DNA of 64,000 bases from Alteromonas australica (GCF_000730385.1 NZ_CP008849.1:2418001-2482000); one strand, 5' to 3'. Shown: positions 26,456 through 36,817, counted from the first letter of the stretch. Notes: generated by a model not told the origin, from the sequence alone. Made by a program: numbers and translations.

Positions 26456-27430
26456 TTATGGCACCACCACCATTTTACCTTTTACTTCTCGATTCATCAC
26501 TTTTTTCATTGCTTGCGTAGCTTGGTGAAGAGGTACCGCCTCGTCCACCACCACTTTCACTTTTCCTTGTACATACCAGGTTAATAGCTCTTGCATGTTT
26601 TGAGCGAAACCTTTGGGGTCGTGCTGAGTAAATGCCCCCCAAAATACGCCCATGACACTATAGCCTTTCACCAAGGCAAGGTTGACGGGAAACTTTGGAA
26701 TTTCTCCACCTGCAAACCCTACTACAAGCAAGCGCCCTTCCCACGACATACTTCTGCTGCATGCATGGAAGGTATCGCCACCCACACATTCATATACCAC
26801 GTCAGCGCCCTTACCTTCAGTGACTTCTTTTAACGTCTCTTTCAAGTCGTTTTCTTTGTAATTAATTAAGACATCAGCTCCGTATTCTTTTGCTAACGCT
26901 AATTTTTCTTCAGTAGAACACACGGCTATAACCTTAGCACCCATGGTTTTACCAATTTGTACTGCCGCTAATCCCGTGCCTCCCGCAGCACCCGTCACAA
27001 CAAGCGTCTCACCAGGCTGCAGTTTGGCGCGTTGTTTGAGCGCGTGATGGGCGGTAGCATGCGCTGTGACCAAAGCAGCACCTTCGTTAACGTGAATGGC
27101 ATCAGGAAGAGGCAGCACATGGGTGGCTGCAATGCGTGCTTTTTCCGCATAGCCCCCCAAATTTGACAGTGCAATGACCCTTTGCCCAATGTGTAAATGG
27201 CTTACCCCTTCTCCTAATTCTACTATGGTACCGGCCACTTCGTTACCAGGCACAAAGGGGAAATCAGGCTGCATTTGATATAGCCCTTGCACAAGGAGGC
27301 CATCGGGAAAATTGACGCCGGCCGCTTCAACATTAACAACAACGTGCCCAGGCTCTGCCACGGGATCTGCCACGTCTTTATATTGTAAATCGTCAATGGG
27401 ACCAAAGGCGTCACATACTATTGCTTTCAT
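26456..27430 (-). CDS. NADPH:quinone oxidoreductase-like MDR protein
   Basis: A 324-residue zinc-independent medium-chain dehydrogenase/reductase. It has the GroES-like N-terminal part (PGNEVAGTIVELGEGV), the cofactor motif VTGAAGGTGLAAVQIGK near 145, and GGDTFHACSRSMSWEGRLLVVGFAGG. The zinc-ligand cysteine cluster of alcohol dehydrogenases is absent. It is the last gene of the acyl-CoA cluster, so an enoyl or quinone reduction step is possible; the substrate is not known. Confidence 0.88.
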   Translation of the reverse strand: MKAIVCDAFGPIDDLQYKDVADPVAEPGHVVVNVEAAGVNFPDGLLVQGLYQMQPDFPFVPGNEVAGTIVELGEGVSHLHIGQRVIALSNLGGYAEKARIAATHVLPLPDAIHVNEGAALVTAHATAHHALKQRAKLQPGETLVVTGAAGGTGLAAVQIGKTMGAKVIAVCSTEEKLALAKEYGADVLINYKENDLKETLKEVTEGKGADVVYECVGGDTFHACSRSMSWEGRLLVVGFAGGEIPKFPVNLALVKGYSVMGVFWGAFTQHDPKGFAQNMQELLTWYVQGKVKVVVDEAVPLHQATQAMKKVMNREVKGKMVVVP

Positions 27431-27503
27431 ACATACTCCACAGTCTTTCTGAGACAGTTTCAGGTAGGGCTGCTACCGTGTTTTAACCTTATCAAGCAAT
27501 GTA

Positions 27504-28565
27504 TTATTTCATTTCTTGATGTATTGTTTGGTTTGCAATTTGTGCCAAAGGACGCACCATGGCACCTAGTTGCATGGCTTTTTCACTAGAGGCATTCCCA
27601 TCATGGGCTCGCTTTACTACCCCTTGCAAAATAGCAGCTAGGCGGAAAAAGCTAAACGCAAGATAGAAGGTCCAGTTTTCGATAACACCAATGTTTCGGC
27701 GCTGACAGTAAGCTTGTATATAAGCCGTTTCAGATGGAATGCCCAGCTGCTCCCTATCAAGGCCCCCCAGACCCGCAGCGTGGGCAATATTGGCGGGTAA
27801 TCGTAACTGCATGCATTGATACGCTAAGTCTGCATAGGGGTGACCTAGAGTAGACAACTCCCAATCTAAAACTGCGACCACTTTCGGCTTATCTGGATGG
27901 GACATATCAAACATCATGTTATCCAGCCTGAAATCACCATGGACTAATGCAACTTGGCCGTCGTCATCAGGCAGGTTCGCTTCTAAGTAAGCAATAAGCT
28001 GTTCAATTTCGGCGATATGCTCTAATTCAGACGCGCGATATTGCTTAGTCCAACGACTTAGCTGACGGTGAAAATAACTGCCAGGTTTGCCATAGTCATT
28101 TAAACCGGCCTGTTCAATGTTGACACTGTGTAGGGCAGCTAAAACACGATTCATTTCATCGTACATCGCCCCTCGGGTATCGGGGGAAGTAATTTCAGGC
28201 AGTGCACTATTCCAGTAAATATCTCCCTCTACATACGCCATGATATAAAACATGCTGCCAATGACGTGGGTGTCTTCACATAAATGGAAAACCTTTGGGA
28301 CGGGCACATCACTGCCCGCTAACGCTTGAATGACACGAAATTCTCTGTCTACCGCATGAGCAGACTTTAATAACTTCCCAGGAGGCTGACGGCGTAAAAC
28401 AAACACCCCCTTGTCGGTTTCAAGCTTGAACGTGGGGTTTGATTGGCCACCGGAAAACTTTTGTGCATTTTTTATAAGCCCAACTTCTGGGCACGCTTCA
28501 GTGAGATAGACATTCAGGCTATCTAGATCGATATGGTGAGATTTTGCTTGGTTATCGCTAGCCAC
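27504..28565 (-). CDS. APH-like phosphotransferase (ACAD10/11 N-terminal type)
   Basis: A 353-residue kinase-fold protein of the aminoglycoside-phosphotransferase superfamily. The catalytic loop VHGDFRLDNMMFD near residue 205 and metal-binding VLDWELSTLGHPYADLAY near 230 are intact; GGQSNPTFKLETDKGVFVLR is the nucleotide-binding N-lobe. In human ACAD10/11 such a kinase is fused to an acyl-CoA dehydrogenase and phosphorylates 4-hydroxyacyl-CoAs. Here the dehydrogenase is the adjacent gene, so a role in 4-hydroxy acid catabolism is a reasonable inference. Confidence 0.88.
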   Translation of the reverse strand: MASDNQAKSHHIDLDSLNVYLTEACPEVGLIKNAQKFSGGQSNPTFKLETDKGVFVLRRQPPGKLLKSAHAVDREFRVIQALAGSDVPVPKVFHLCEDTHVIGSMFYIMAYVEGDIYWNSALPEITSPDTRGAMYDEMNRVLAALHSVNIEQAGLNDYGKPGSYFHRQLSRWTKQYRASELEHIAEIEQLIAYLEANLPDDDGQVALVHGDFRLDNMMFDMSHPDKPKVVAVLDWELSTLGHPYADLAYQCMQLRLPANIAHAAGLGGLDREQLGIPSETAYIQAYCQRRNIGVIENWTFYLAFSFFRLAAILQGVVKRAHDGNASSEKAMQLGAMVRPLAQIANQTIHQEMK

Positions 28566-28574
28566 GTTTACTCC

Positions 28575-29789
28575 TTACGCATTCTTGTCTGCAATGAGAT
28601 TTCTGCCAAGCTGCATCATATGAACCTGATCTGGCCCATCAGCCAGCTTTATGGTTCTTGCATAGGCATACATAGCAGATAGCACAAAATCTTGGCTAGT
28701 TCCTGCGGCACCATGCATTTGAATGGCTTCATCAATGACTCGACATGCCATGGATGGCGCAACAATTTTTATGGCCGCAATAAGATCCCGTGAAACTTTG
28801 TTGCCATACTTATCCATCTTGTCTGCTGCTTTTAGGGTAAGTAATCGTGCTTGCTCTATTTCACAGTGCATCTTCGCGATACTCTCGCGCACAGACTGCT
28901 GTTTTGAAAGTGGTTTTCCAAATGCGACTCGCTGTTCAACCCGTTCACAGGCAAGATCTAACGCCCGTTGAGCGCAGCCGATAAGGCGCATACAGTGATG
29001 AATACGGCCAGGGCCCAAACGGCCTTGAGCAATTTCAAATCCTCTACCCTCGCCTAACAGTAAGTTGTCTGCCGGCACACGCACATTATTAAATTCAACT
29101 TCGGCGTGACCCACAGGCTCATCATAATATCCCATTGCGGACATTGGCCGAACCACTGTCACCCCAGGGGTGTCCATGGGCACTAATATCTGAGATTGCT
29201 GTTCATGGCGAGGGGCGTCAAAGTCGGTTTTCCCCATCACCACCATAATTTTGCAATTCTCATTCATTGCCCCACTGGTGTACCATTTGCGCCCGTTAAT
29301 TACATATTCGTCGCCATCTCGCGTAATCGACGTTTCAATATTTGTTGCATCACTCGACGCTACAGCCGGTTCGGTCATGGCAAATGCTGAACGAATTTCG
29401 CCATTGAGCAAAGGAACAAGCCATTGTTGCTTTTGTGCTTCGTTACCATATTTTGCCAACACTTCCATGTTGCCTGTGTCCGGCGCGCTGCAGTTAAAAA
29501 TTTCTGAGCTAAACAACACGCGCCCCATTTCCTCGCAAAGAGGCGCATATTCGGCGTTGGTCAGTCCTGCACCATAAGGCTTATACTCTTCAGGTAAAAA
29601 CAAATTCCACAAACCTGCATCACGGGCTCGCTGCTTTAATGTGTGCATCAACGCCGGGGTTTTCCAACGATCTTCGCCATTTTCAACCCCATGAATGTAC
29701 TCTTGCTCGATGGGATAGACTTCTTTTTGCATGAATGCTCTCAACTGAGTTAAAAGCGATTGCGTTTTTTCATTGTACTCAAAATTCAT
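28575..29789 (-). CDS. Acyl-CoA dehydrogenase (ACAD10/11-like)
   Basis: A 404-residue flavoenzyme. [20 protein letters not shown] is the FAD-contact motif, [18 protein letters not shown] lies in the C-terminal helical domain, and [21 protein letters not shown] with [17 protein letters not shown] ends the protein. These fit the long-chain, ACAD10/11-like group. Only nine bases separate it from the downstream kinase gene, which supports joint action. Confidence 0.92.
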   Translation of the reverse strand: MNFEYNEKTQSLLTQLRAFMQKEVYPIEQEYIHGVENGEDRWKTPALMHTLKQRARDAGLWNLFLPEEYKPYGAGLTNAEYAPLCEEMGRVLFSSEIFNCSAPDTGNMEVLAKYGNEAQKQQWLVPLLNGEIRSAFAMTEPAVASSDATNIETSITRDGDEYVINGRKWYTSGAMNENCKIMVVMGKTDFDAPRHEQQSQILVPMDTPGVTVVRPMSAMGYYDEPVGHAEVEFNNVRVPADNLLLGEGRGFEIAQGRLGPGRIHHCMRLIGCAQRALDLACERVEQRVAFGKPLSKQQSVRESIAKMHCEIEQARLLTLKAADKMDKYGNKVSRDLIAAIKIVAPSMACRVIDEAIQMHGAAGTSQDFVLSAMYAYARTIKLADGPDQVHMMQLGRNLIADKNA

Positions 29790-29800
29790 ATCTGCACCGT

Positions 29801-30475
29801 TTAGCTGTAGGTAATTGCGTGTAACTTTTCAATCACATCTAAGTGAGGCACGCTGTTAAAATTGTTAAGGTGAATGCTGCGTGAATTGGCGTAACATTGT
29901 GTAAAGCTGGCATTGCGAATTTGAAGGTTCATGTTAATAACCATAGGTGCGCTGTAACCTAGGATATGTTTAAGCATCATGGCGATAGCCCCCCCCGAAC
30001 TCACCACTAAAATGCGCTGTGCACTGCTATTTTGTAGGCTGGTTAAAACGTTCGCTGCCCGCGCCTCAAACTGCTGCCACGTTTCTTCAACTAGCGCTTC
30101 AGGTAATGTGTTTTCAGACCACGCAAGCATGGCCTTTTTCAAAAGCCGGTAATATTCAGCAGGTGATGCGCCTTCTGGCACCCTATCCTGTGGGTTAGCC
30201 GACAGATAGGCCTGTGCGACGGCTTGAAAGTTGAACTCGTTAAGATCTGAAGTCACCGTGGGGTCTGGCAGATACTGTAAACCGTTGGCAATGCCCTGGG
30301 TGGTTTCATGATGGCGCACCATATCGCCTGACAAGACTTCGTCAAAGACAATATCGCGCTGCTTAAAATACTCGCCTAGCCAATGGGCTTGCTGCCCGCC
30401 AAGGGGGCTTAACTTGTCATAATTCGCTTTTCCAAACGAAGCTTGCCCGTGGCGAACTAAATAGATATCTGTCAT
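29801..30475 (-). CDS. Histidine phosphatase family protein
   Basis: A phosphoglycerate-mutase-like phosphatase of about 224 residues. The catalytic motif VRHGQASFG lies at the N-terminus if translation starts at the ATG of MTDIYLV, which I prefer over an ATG eleven codons upstream. [17 protein letters not shown] carries a serine in place of the usual second catalytic histidine (SSG where HGG/HGS is common), so activity may be altered. First gene of the four-gene acyl-CoA cluster. Confidence 0.85.
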   Translation of the reverse strand: MTDIYLVRHGQASFGKANYDKLSPLGGQQAHWLGEYFKQRDIVFDEVLSGDMVRHHETTQGIANGLQYLPDPTVTSDLNEFNFQAVAQAYLSANPQDRVPEGASPAEYYRLLKKAMLAWSENTLPEALVEETWQQFEARAANVLTSLQNSSAQRILVVSSGGAIAMMLKHILGYSAPMVINMNLQIRNASFTQCYANSRSIHLNNFNSVPHLDVIEKLHAITYS

Positions 30476-30545
30476 TACGCGCTCTAATGTTATCAATATG
30501 TTAAGCATGGTAAGAAATATAAACCCATAAGTTTAATTGATATTT

Positions 30546-30559
30546 TGAATGAGCATTCA
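30546..30559. promoter_or_regulatory. TetR-type palindrome upstream of the acyl-CoA cluster
   Basis: TGAATGAGCATTCA has perfect 6-base arms around a 2-base centre. It lies about 70 bases before the histidine phosphatase start and 210 before the divergent TonB receptor. The form is like TetR-family operators found at fatty-acid genes; the regulator is not in the window. Confidence 0.45.
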
Positions 30560-30768
30560 TCAAGTGAAACTATAACGCACAGGTAGAATATTAGACCTTA
30601 GTTTAAGATTGGCATTTTAAATTGCGCTTAAATTGCACATTCTGACACAATAAGCTGGTCATTTAGCCACGCGCTAATTGTGAATAAAGCTAGGAAAGCT
30701 GTTATATATCAAGGTTGGGAATACCTTCATCCCCTCATAGAGGCACCTAGGAAGCTTTTATTATCAAA

Positions 30769-33333
30769 ATGATTACGCTAAATTTGAACAGCGACGCCCC
30801 CCTTCTGCCACGTGCATTGGCTGTATTGTGTGCATTCGCAACTTTATCCCCATCAGTTCACGCCACACAAGGTGATAAGAACCAGCTTGAGCATATCGTG
30901 GTAAATGCGCAGAAATCGCCGCAAAACTTACAGGAAGTCCCTGTGGCGGTGACGGCAATGTCTGGTGACAGCTTAGTAGAAGCAGTAATAAAAGACGTAT
31001 TCGACTTACAAAATTATGTTCCGTCGTTTGCCGCCTTTCAAAACCAAAGCGTAACCAATTCTGGATTTTCAATCAGGGGCATCGGGACTTCCTCGCAAAA
31101 TTTTGGCTTTGAGTCTTCAGTAGGATTATATGTAGATGGCGTGTACCGCTCTCGTCAAAACGCGCTCATTAACGACCTGGTAGATATTGCTTCTGTAGAA
31201 ATTTTGCGCGGGCCTCAGGGTACCTTGTTTGGTAAAAATACCGCTGCGGGCGCCATGACAGTCTCCTCCGTCGCGCCCTCATTTGAAGAGACTGATGGCT
31301 TTGTTGAAGTCCTTGCCGGCAATGACGAACTTTTGCGTTTAAGTGGCGCGGCGTCTTTTGTGGTACTTGATGACATTTTAGCGATGCGCATTTCAGGTTT
31401 CAGTAGCCGCGCAGAAGGTTTTATTGAAGACACCCATTCAGGAAAAACGCTAAACAACAAAAACCGCTCTGCGGTGAAAGTACAGTGGCTGTATACGCCC
31501 TCAGATACGCTTAGCCTTCGTGTTGTTGCTGACTATGGAGAACTAGATGAAAGGTGTTGTGGTGCATTAACATGGCAAAGTAACCTGCAAGCGAATGGCG
31601 TTCCCGGCAAGTTTGGTACTGATGCCCTGTTGCAGGCCCCTCCCTTCAATGCCACTCTTTACAGCCGCGATAATTTTTTCCAGTACACCACGTCACTTTC
31701 TCAGGTTCCCACCTCAAAGATGACAGACAAAGGCATTTCTGCTCAATTGGACATTAAGTTCAATGATGTGTGGTCGTTGGTGAGTATCAGTGCGTTTAGG
31801 GCTTTCGATAGCTTTGATATTATTGATAGCGACTTCTCCGATGCCAATTTGCTCACGGCTGAAAACGATGCCCGACAACAGTCTTTTTCACAAGAGATAC
31901 GCGCTCACTACAAAAGTAAAAGCATGCGCGCCATTTTTGGCGTCTACTATTTCACGCAAAATCTCGACGTAGATTTTAATACGACGACCCAAGAAGACTT
32001 TTCATCATTTTTTACTATTGCCGCTGCCGATTTATTGCCTCTTGCTGATGCGATTGACGGGTTAAGTCAAGCCACTGCTGGGGCTATTGCACCCGCGGGC
32101 GTGTTAGCACCTAGCAATACCGTCTTTTATCATTCGGCCTATCAAGAGCAAGACAGTTTTGCCCTTTTTACCCAAGCTGACTGGCGACTAAATGGGAAAA
32201 CAACCCTAACCACAGGGTTACGTTATACCATTGAAGATAAGGACATTTTGGGCCAATACGGTGAACAAGGGCCAAGCATTGATGGGTTAGCCAAAAATTC
32301 TCAGGAGTGGCCGAATGTGTCCAAAGCACTGGCCGGATTGCAACAAATTGGCACGGCCCTAGCTGCTGGAGATGCACCGAGTGATTCTGCACTCGCTGCT
32401 ATTTCTCCCTTTCAATCGGATGGTTGGGGATATTATTTTCTTGGTGCAGCGACGGTATTGCCTAGGGACGATCTCATGGCGACATTCAGCGACAACCAAC
32501 TGACCGGCACAGTCAAATTGGCGTATCGTCCCAGCGAAACCACTATGCTTTATTCTAGCTTAGCCACAGGTTATAAAGCCGGCGGCACCAATACAGACCG
32601 AATTTCACCCCAGTTTGATGCGGTATTTGATGCAGAAAAGGCACGCAGTGCAGAAATTGGCGTTAAACAAGAATGGCGAGAGCTAGGTCTTAGAATGAAC
32701 CTTGCTGCACACTACACCCAAATTAGCGATTTTCAAGCCACCACATTCGATGGCACTGGATTTAACCTGCAAAACGCAGGTGACATTGATGTAAAAGGTA
32801 TTGAACTGGACGCTAACTGGTATATGACTGACACCACAGAGTTAGCCTTCAGTGCAGCCCGTACACTCGCTAATTTTAAGACATTTAAAAAAGGGACCTG
32901 TTGGGTTGCCTATACGTGGCATACGGGAGATGACGACCCAGGTAGGGCGACGCCAGAAGATCCATTTTGTGCCAGAGACGGTGACAGGGTGGGTTTCGAA
33001 CCTCAAAATAGTGCGGCCCTCACCGTCACTCAATATTTCACCTTATCTGACATCGATGGATGGGTGAGTGTAGACTACCAATACACGGGAAATGTGTATT
33101 TAGACGATACCAACGACCCCTATAAACGTTCACCTGCTTACCAGATAGTTAACGCAAGACTAAACCTGTATTTCGCTGACCTAGACAGCCACCTGACCTT
33201 TTGGGCGAGAAACCTTTTCGATGAAGAATATGTAGCAAGAAGTGGTTTTGATGTGCCCGTTCAACAAGGAAAAATTATGGCTTACCCGGGCGCACCTCGC
33301 AGCTACGGCGTGACGGTGAGAAAGCGCTTTTAG
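30769..33333 (+). CDS. TonB-dependent outer-membrane receptor
   Basis: An 854-residue outer-membrane receptor. A signal peptide (about 1-32) is followed by the TonB-box-like LEHIVVNAQKSPQNLQEVPV, the plug segments SGFSIRGIGTSSQNFG and EILRGPQGTLFGKNTAAG, and a barrel ending in the aromatic VRKRF. Residues about 415-455 and 490-560 are alanine- and serine-rich loops, probably extracellular. It is divergent from the acyl-CoA cluster, so it could import a lipid-like or other organic substrate; this is inference. Its stop overlaps the convergent XdhC gene by four bases. Confidence 0.92.
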   Translation: MITLNLNSDAPLLPRALAVLCAFATLSPSVHATQGDKNQLEHIVVNAQKSPQNLQEVPVAVTAMSGDSLVEAVIKDVFDLQNYVPSFAAFQNQSVTNSGFSIRGIGTSSQNFGFESSVGLYVDGVYRSRQNALINDLVDIASVEILRGPQGTLFGKNTAAGAMTVSSVAPSFEETDGFVEVLAGNDELLRLSGAASFVVLDDILAMRISGFSSRAEGFIEDTHSGKTLNNKNRSAVKVQWLYTPSDTLSLRVVADYGELDERCCGALTWQSNLQANGVPGKFGTDALLQAPPFNATLYSRDNFFQYTTSLSQVPTSKMTDKGISAQLDIKFNDVWSLVSISAFRAFDSFDIIDSDFSDANLLTAENDARQQSFSQEIRAHYKSKSMRAIFGVYYFTQNLDVDFNTTTQEDFSSFFTIAAADLLPLADAIDGLSQATAGAIAPAGVLAPSNTVFYHSAYQEQDSFALFTQADWRLNGKTTLTTGLRYTIEDKDILGQYGEQGPSIDGLAKNSQEWPNVSKALAGLQQIGTALAAGDAPSDSALAAISPFQSDGWGYYFLGAATVLPRDDLMATFSDNQLTGTVKLAYRPSETTMLYSSLATGYKAGGTNTDRISPQFDAVFDAEKARSAEIGVKQEWRELGLRMNLAAHYTQISDFQATTFDGTGFNLQNAGDIDVKGIELDANWYMTDTTELAFSAARTLANFKTFKKGTCWVAYTWHTGDDDPGRATPEDPFCARDGDRVGFEPQNSAALTVTQYFTLSDIDGWVSVDYQYTGNVYLDDTNDPYKRSPAYQIVNARLNLYFADLDSHLTFWARNLFDEEYVARSGFDVPVQQGKIMAYPGAPRSYGVTVRKRF

Positions 33334-34334
33334 CGCTTCCCACTGCTTTCCTTTCCCGCCAAAACGCTATGACACTGTGCAATAACGGACAGCGCGATAC
33401 TCTCAGGTAATTCACCGCCAATATCAAATCCTGCAGGGCTTACAAAAACGCCGCTAAATGCACTTTCCTCAACCTGTGCAAGCGACAGAATTTCCTCTTT
33501 TCTGTGCTTGGGGCCTAACATCGCGATGTATTGCAGGTGATGAGCACTCAGTGCTTTCAACGCTTCAGCGTCTATATTTCTATGGTGGGACATTAATACC
33601 GCCGCATCAACATTATGGACACTCATGTGTTCTGATACAGCCGAAACCTCGCTGGATGACACGATGTAATTCGCCAAAGAGAAATGCTCAACTCTGGCCT
33701 GCGCCGGCCTTGGATCCCAAACACTGACTGTCCAACCTTGTAAATGGGCCATTTTAACCACAAAGGTTGCGTCAAAACCCCCGCCCACGACCAGCAAATG
33801 TGGCGGACAGGTGAATGGAATATCGATATAAGGAGGGGCGTAATTCACATGGTCATCGAGTTTAGCCAGCTTATTTAACTGTTGTACTTCACTAGGAGAG
33901 CTCACTTGGCTATTTGATATATCCTCCAAATTAAGCTTCCAACGACAGTGCTGCCCATTCAGTAGGGTTTGATATGCCTTTTCCAGAGATAAATAACAGT
34001 TTTCAGCCTCTACGGGTAATAGTGCTAGATGAACCACGCCACCACAACCCACCCCCAACTTAAACGCAATATCTTCTTCGTCGTTGTCGTCATAAATAGT
34101 ATGGCGTACCTTTTTGTCCTGCATGACACGACGCGCTTTACGATGTATGTCACTTTCCAGACAGCCGCCACTTAAAATACCTAATTGATGACCGTCATCG
34201 CTAAATAGCATGAGTGCGCCAGCTTTTCGGTAGCAGGACCCCTCGGTCTTGTAAATTAACCCCAGCACCCACTGGTGCTTATCTTTAAGTGGCGCCCACT
34301 GAGACAACAAATGCAGCGTTTGATTACTCATCAA
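33330..34334 (-). CDS. XdhC/CoxI-family protein
   Basis: A 334-residue protein of the XdhC family, which handles or sulfurates molybdenum cofactor before insertion into xanthine-dehydrogenase-type enzymes. It has the N-terminal YRKAGALMLFSDDGHQLGIL and SGGCLESDIHRKA, then the C-terminal Rossmann domain HLLVVGGGFDATFVVKMA and VSPAGFDIGGELPESIALS. It overlaps the DsbA-type gene by four bases. No xanthine-dehydrogenase subunits are visible, so its client is elsewhere. Confidence 0.88.
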   Translation of the reverse strand: MMSNQTLHLLSQWAPLKDKHQWVLGLIYKTEGSCYRKAGALMLFSDDGHQLGILSGGCLESDIHRKARRVMQDKKVRHTIYDDNDEEDIAFKLGVGCGGVVHLALLPVEAENCYLSLEKAYQTLLNGQHCRWKLNLEDISNSQVSSPSEVQQLNKLAKLDDHVNYAPPYIDIPFTCPPHLLVVGGGFDATFVVKMAHLQGWTVSVWDPRPAQARVEHFSLANYIVSSSEVSAVSEHMSVHNVDAAVLMSHHRNIDAEALKALSAHHLQYIAMLGPKHRKEEILSLAQVEESAFSGVFVSPAGFDIGGELPESIALSVIAQCHSVLAGKESSGKR

Positions 34335-34981
34335 TTACCGTTTGCTTCTTGTAAGATGGCTTCTTGAATAAAGGCAGCAAGGGTTTCTGGAGGCTGCGCC
34401 CCGGCCACACCTTGATTCCCGATCACAAAGGTGGGCACACTCTGAATCCCGCGTTGCATCCACAGTTGTTCTTCCATTCTAACCTCATCAGCATAGGTTT
34501 GTTGCGCTAATGCTTGTTGAATATCTTCTTTTTCCAAACCTACTGCTACTGCTTCATCGATAAGCACACTAATATCGCTGACGTCTTTGCGCTCACTAAA
34601 AAATGCCGCGAACAAGCGAAGCTTAAGCGCCTCTTTCTTGCCTTTTAAACTGGCTAAATGCAGTGCCTGATGAGCGTTGAACGTATTTACCATTTTCATT
34701 TCATCGAAATAGTCGAACTTAAAGCCAACGGCATCACCAATGTCGGTGAGCTGCTCTCTCGTTTGCTGGCTCTGCGCTTCGGTTACGCCGTACTTTTGCA
34801 TAACGTGCTCACGCAGATTTTGCCCTTCTTCAGGCATGGAAGGGTTTAGTTCAAATGGATGAAAATTAACCGAAACTTCAACATCATCCAGCATAGCCAC
34901 CGCGTGTTGCAGATGCTGATAACCAACAATACACCATGGACACACTACGTCGGATACTATGTCTATTGATACTTTTTTCAC
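34331..34981 (-). CDS. FrnE-like DsbA-family thiol oxidoreductase
   Basis: A cytosolic DsbA-fold protein of about 216 residues with active site VVCPWCIVG near the N-terminus and the cis-proline region QSVPTFVIGNQGVAGAQPPE. There is no signal peptide. The preferred start is the GTG preceded by AGGAG five bases away; an ATG six codons upstream (34999) lies before this ribosome site. It is probably the first gene of a two-gene unit with xdhC. Confidence 0.9.
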   Translation of the reverse strand: MKKVSIDIVSDVVCPWCIVGYQHLQHAVAMLDDVEVSVNFHPFELNPSMPEEGQNLREHVMQKYGVTEAQSQQTREQLTDIGDAVGFKFDYFDEMKMVNTFNAHQALHLASLKGKKEALKLRLFAAFFSERKDVSDISVLIDEAVAVGLEKEDIQQALAQQTYADEVRMEEQLWMQRGIQSVPTFVIGNQGVAGAQPPETLAAFIQEAILQEANGN

Positions 34982-34999
34982 TATCACTCCTGTAGGCAT

Positions 35000-35449
35000 T
35001 TACAAATGTGAACACCTGTTCAAATAATTCTATTGTAGGCGGTACGAATGCGGCTTCAAGTCAGTGACTATCGAATACCGATAAAAAGCGCACCATTGTC
35101 GGCCACTGACATAAACGCTAGGCACATTGACGCTGAACTCTGCCCCAAGACCGTCTGGCATTCCACGCCCGTTAACAAATTCTTTGTAAATTCATACGCT
35201 CAATAACGACAAGAGTTCACCCTGACTGCGGGTGAATGTAAAGCAGAAATAGGTGACACTAAAGGTGAAAAAAATTTAACAGACATAACAAGACAAAGCT
35301 TGCACCAGATCAACATTTGTAAAATTTAACTGTACTACACTTCAGGCATAAGAATTATTGGATGTGCGCAAAGTATTCACTACTGATGCAAGGCATATCA
35401 GCATCATTAACAACACCGAAATGTGCGACGACGTAAAAAGAGTTAAATT
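35000..35449. other. Intergenic region upstream of hemN
   Basis: 450 bases divergent between the DsbA-type gene and hemN. The right half holds the FNR-type promoter of hemN, leaving a leader of about 100 bases. In the left half I see no gene, repeat or RNA element. Confidence 0.4.
35300..35341 (+). promoter_or_regulatory. FNR-type site and -10 box of hemN
   Basis: TTGCACCAGATCAA matches the FNR consensus TTGAT-N4-ATCAA except for two bases in the left half. A -10 hexamer TACACT follows 22 bases later (35336-35341). This places the site centre at -41.5 from a start near 35348, as in class II FNR promoters. Oxygen-limited induction of hemN is well known in other bacteria. Confidence 0.65.
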
Positions 35450-36817
35450 ATGACTACGCCCCCGTTAGTGCCAAATAGCACCGTTATTAAATATGCTCAA
35501 CAAGCGCCCAGGTATACCTCTTACCCTACCGCATTAAAGTTTAGCCAGGTTCCTGCTAATGCACTTAACGAAGCGTCGTGGAAATATGGCACAGACGATC
35601 TGGCCTTATACATCCACATTCCTTTTTGCGATACGCTATGTTATTACTGCGGCTGCAATAAAACGGTCACCCGACACAACGATAAGGCAGACGATTACCT
35701 CAGTTATCTTGAGCAAGAAATGCTACTAAAAAAGCCGCTGTATGATGGTAAGAAGGTGGTATCTTTGCACCTTGGGGGCGGTTCTCCCAGCTTTCTATCC
35801 AGTGTGCAACAAACCTACTTAATGTACTTGCTACGCCGACACTTTACGTTTTCCACGCAGACTGAAATGTCGATTGAGCTTGACCCTAGACATACCACAG
35901 AAGCCTACTTGTCTTTATTGGCTGAACTTGGATACAACCGCGTCAGTTTTGGTGTGCAAGACACAGACATCGAAGTACAAAAAGCCATTAATAGGGTTCA
36001 AAGCACGTCGCATATCGCGAATATGGTACTTGAGGCAAAAAACAAAGGGTTCTCATCGGTTAATATTGATTTAATTTACGGCCTTCCAAAGCAAACCCTT
36101 GAAACGTTTAGCAAGACGCTGATGGCAGCAAAAGCGATGCGCCCAGACCGAGTCGCCTTGTTTAGCTACGCTCATCTCCCCGAACGATTCGCGGCACAGC
36201 GAAAAATTCCCCACTCCACCCTTCCGTCTGCAGAAATGAAGGCACAGCTCTATCAATTGGCGGTAGATAGTTTTACAGAAGCGGGGTACGACATGATTGG
36301 GTTAGATCACTTTGCTAGTCAAAGTGACGAATTAAGCCGCGCCAAAAATAACGGCACATTACATCGTAACTTCCAAGGTTATACCACCCTTGGGCAAGCG
36401 GACTCTCTGGGCTTGGGGGTATCAGCAATCAGTACAATTGGTGACGCTTACGTTCAAAATCCCAAAAAAATAAAAGACTATTACCACAAAATAGATAATC
36501 AATTGCCGCTTGCGGAAAAAGGTGTGTTGCTGACGAAGGACGATCTCGTTCGAAGAAGCGTCATCATGTCATTAATGTGCAACTTAAGCGTGAATATTAA
36601 AGATATAGAAAGCCGATATGCTCTGTGTTTCAACGACTATTTCGAATCAGAGTTAGAGGCGCTGACACCGTTAGCAAAAGATAATCTGGTACACGTTGGG
36701 GAGAATGAAATACGTGTACCAGAAGCAGCGCGCATTTATATTCGAGCGGTTTGTGCTCGCTTTGATGCCTATTTAAACAAGCAATATACACTCACTGGTT
36801 ATTCAAGCGCCATTTAA
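35450..36817 (+). CDS. hemN: Oxygen-independent coproporphyrinogen III dehydrogenase
   Basis: A radical-SAM enzyme that converts coproporphyrinogen III to protoporphyrinogen IX without oxygen. The iron-sulfur and SAM site is FCDTLCYYCGCNK near residue 59 (CxxxCxxC plus a further Cys); YIHIPFC precedes it. HLGGGSPSFL, SIELDPRHTT and RVSFGVQDTD continue the barrel, and GLDHFASQSDEL fits the C-terminal HemN part. Length 455 is standard. An FNR-type promoter is visible upstream. It converges on modC. Confidence 0.95.
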   Translation: MTTPPLVPNSTVIKYAQQAPRYTSYPTALKFSQVPANALNEASWKYGTDDLALYIHIPFCDTLCYYCGCNKTVTRHNDKADDYLSYLEQEMLLKKPLYDGKKVVSLHLGGGSPSFLSSVQQTYLMYLLRRHFTFSTQTEMSIELDPRHTTEAYLSLLAELGYNRVSFGVQDTDIEVQKAINRVQSTSHIANMVLEAKNKGFSSVNIDLIYGLPKQTLETFSKTLMAAKAMRPDRVALFSYAHLPERFAAQRKIPHSTLPSAEMKAQLYQLAVDSFTEAGYDMIGLDHFASQSDELSRAKNNGTLHRNFQGYTTLGQADSLGLGVSAISTIGDAYVQNPKKIKDYYHKIDNQLPLAEKGVLLTKDDLVRRSVIMSLMCNLSVNIKDIESRYALCFNDYFESELEALTPLAKDNLVHVGENEIRVPEAARIYIRAVCARFDAYLNKQYTLTGYSSAI

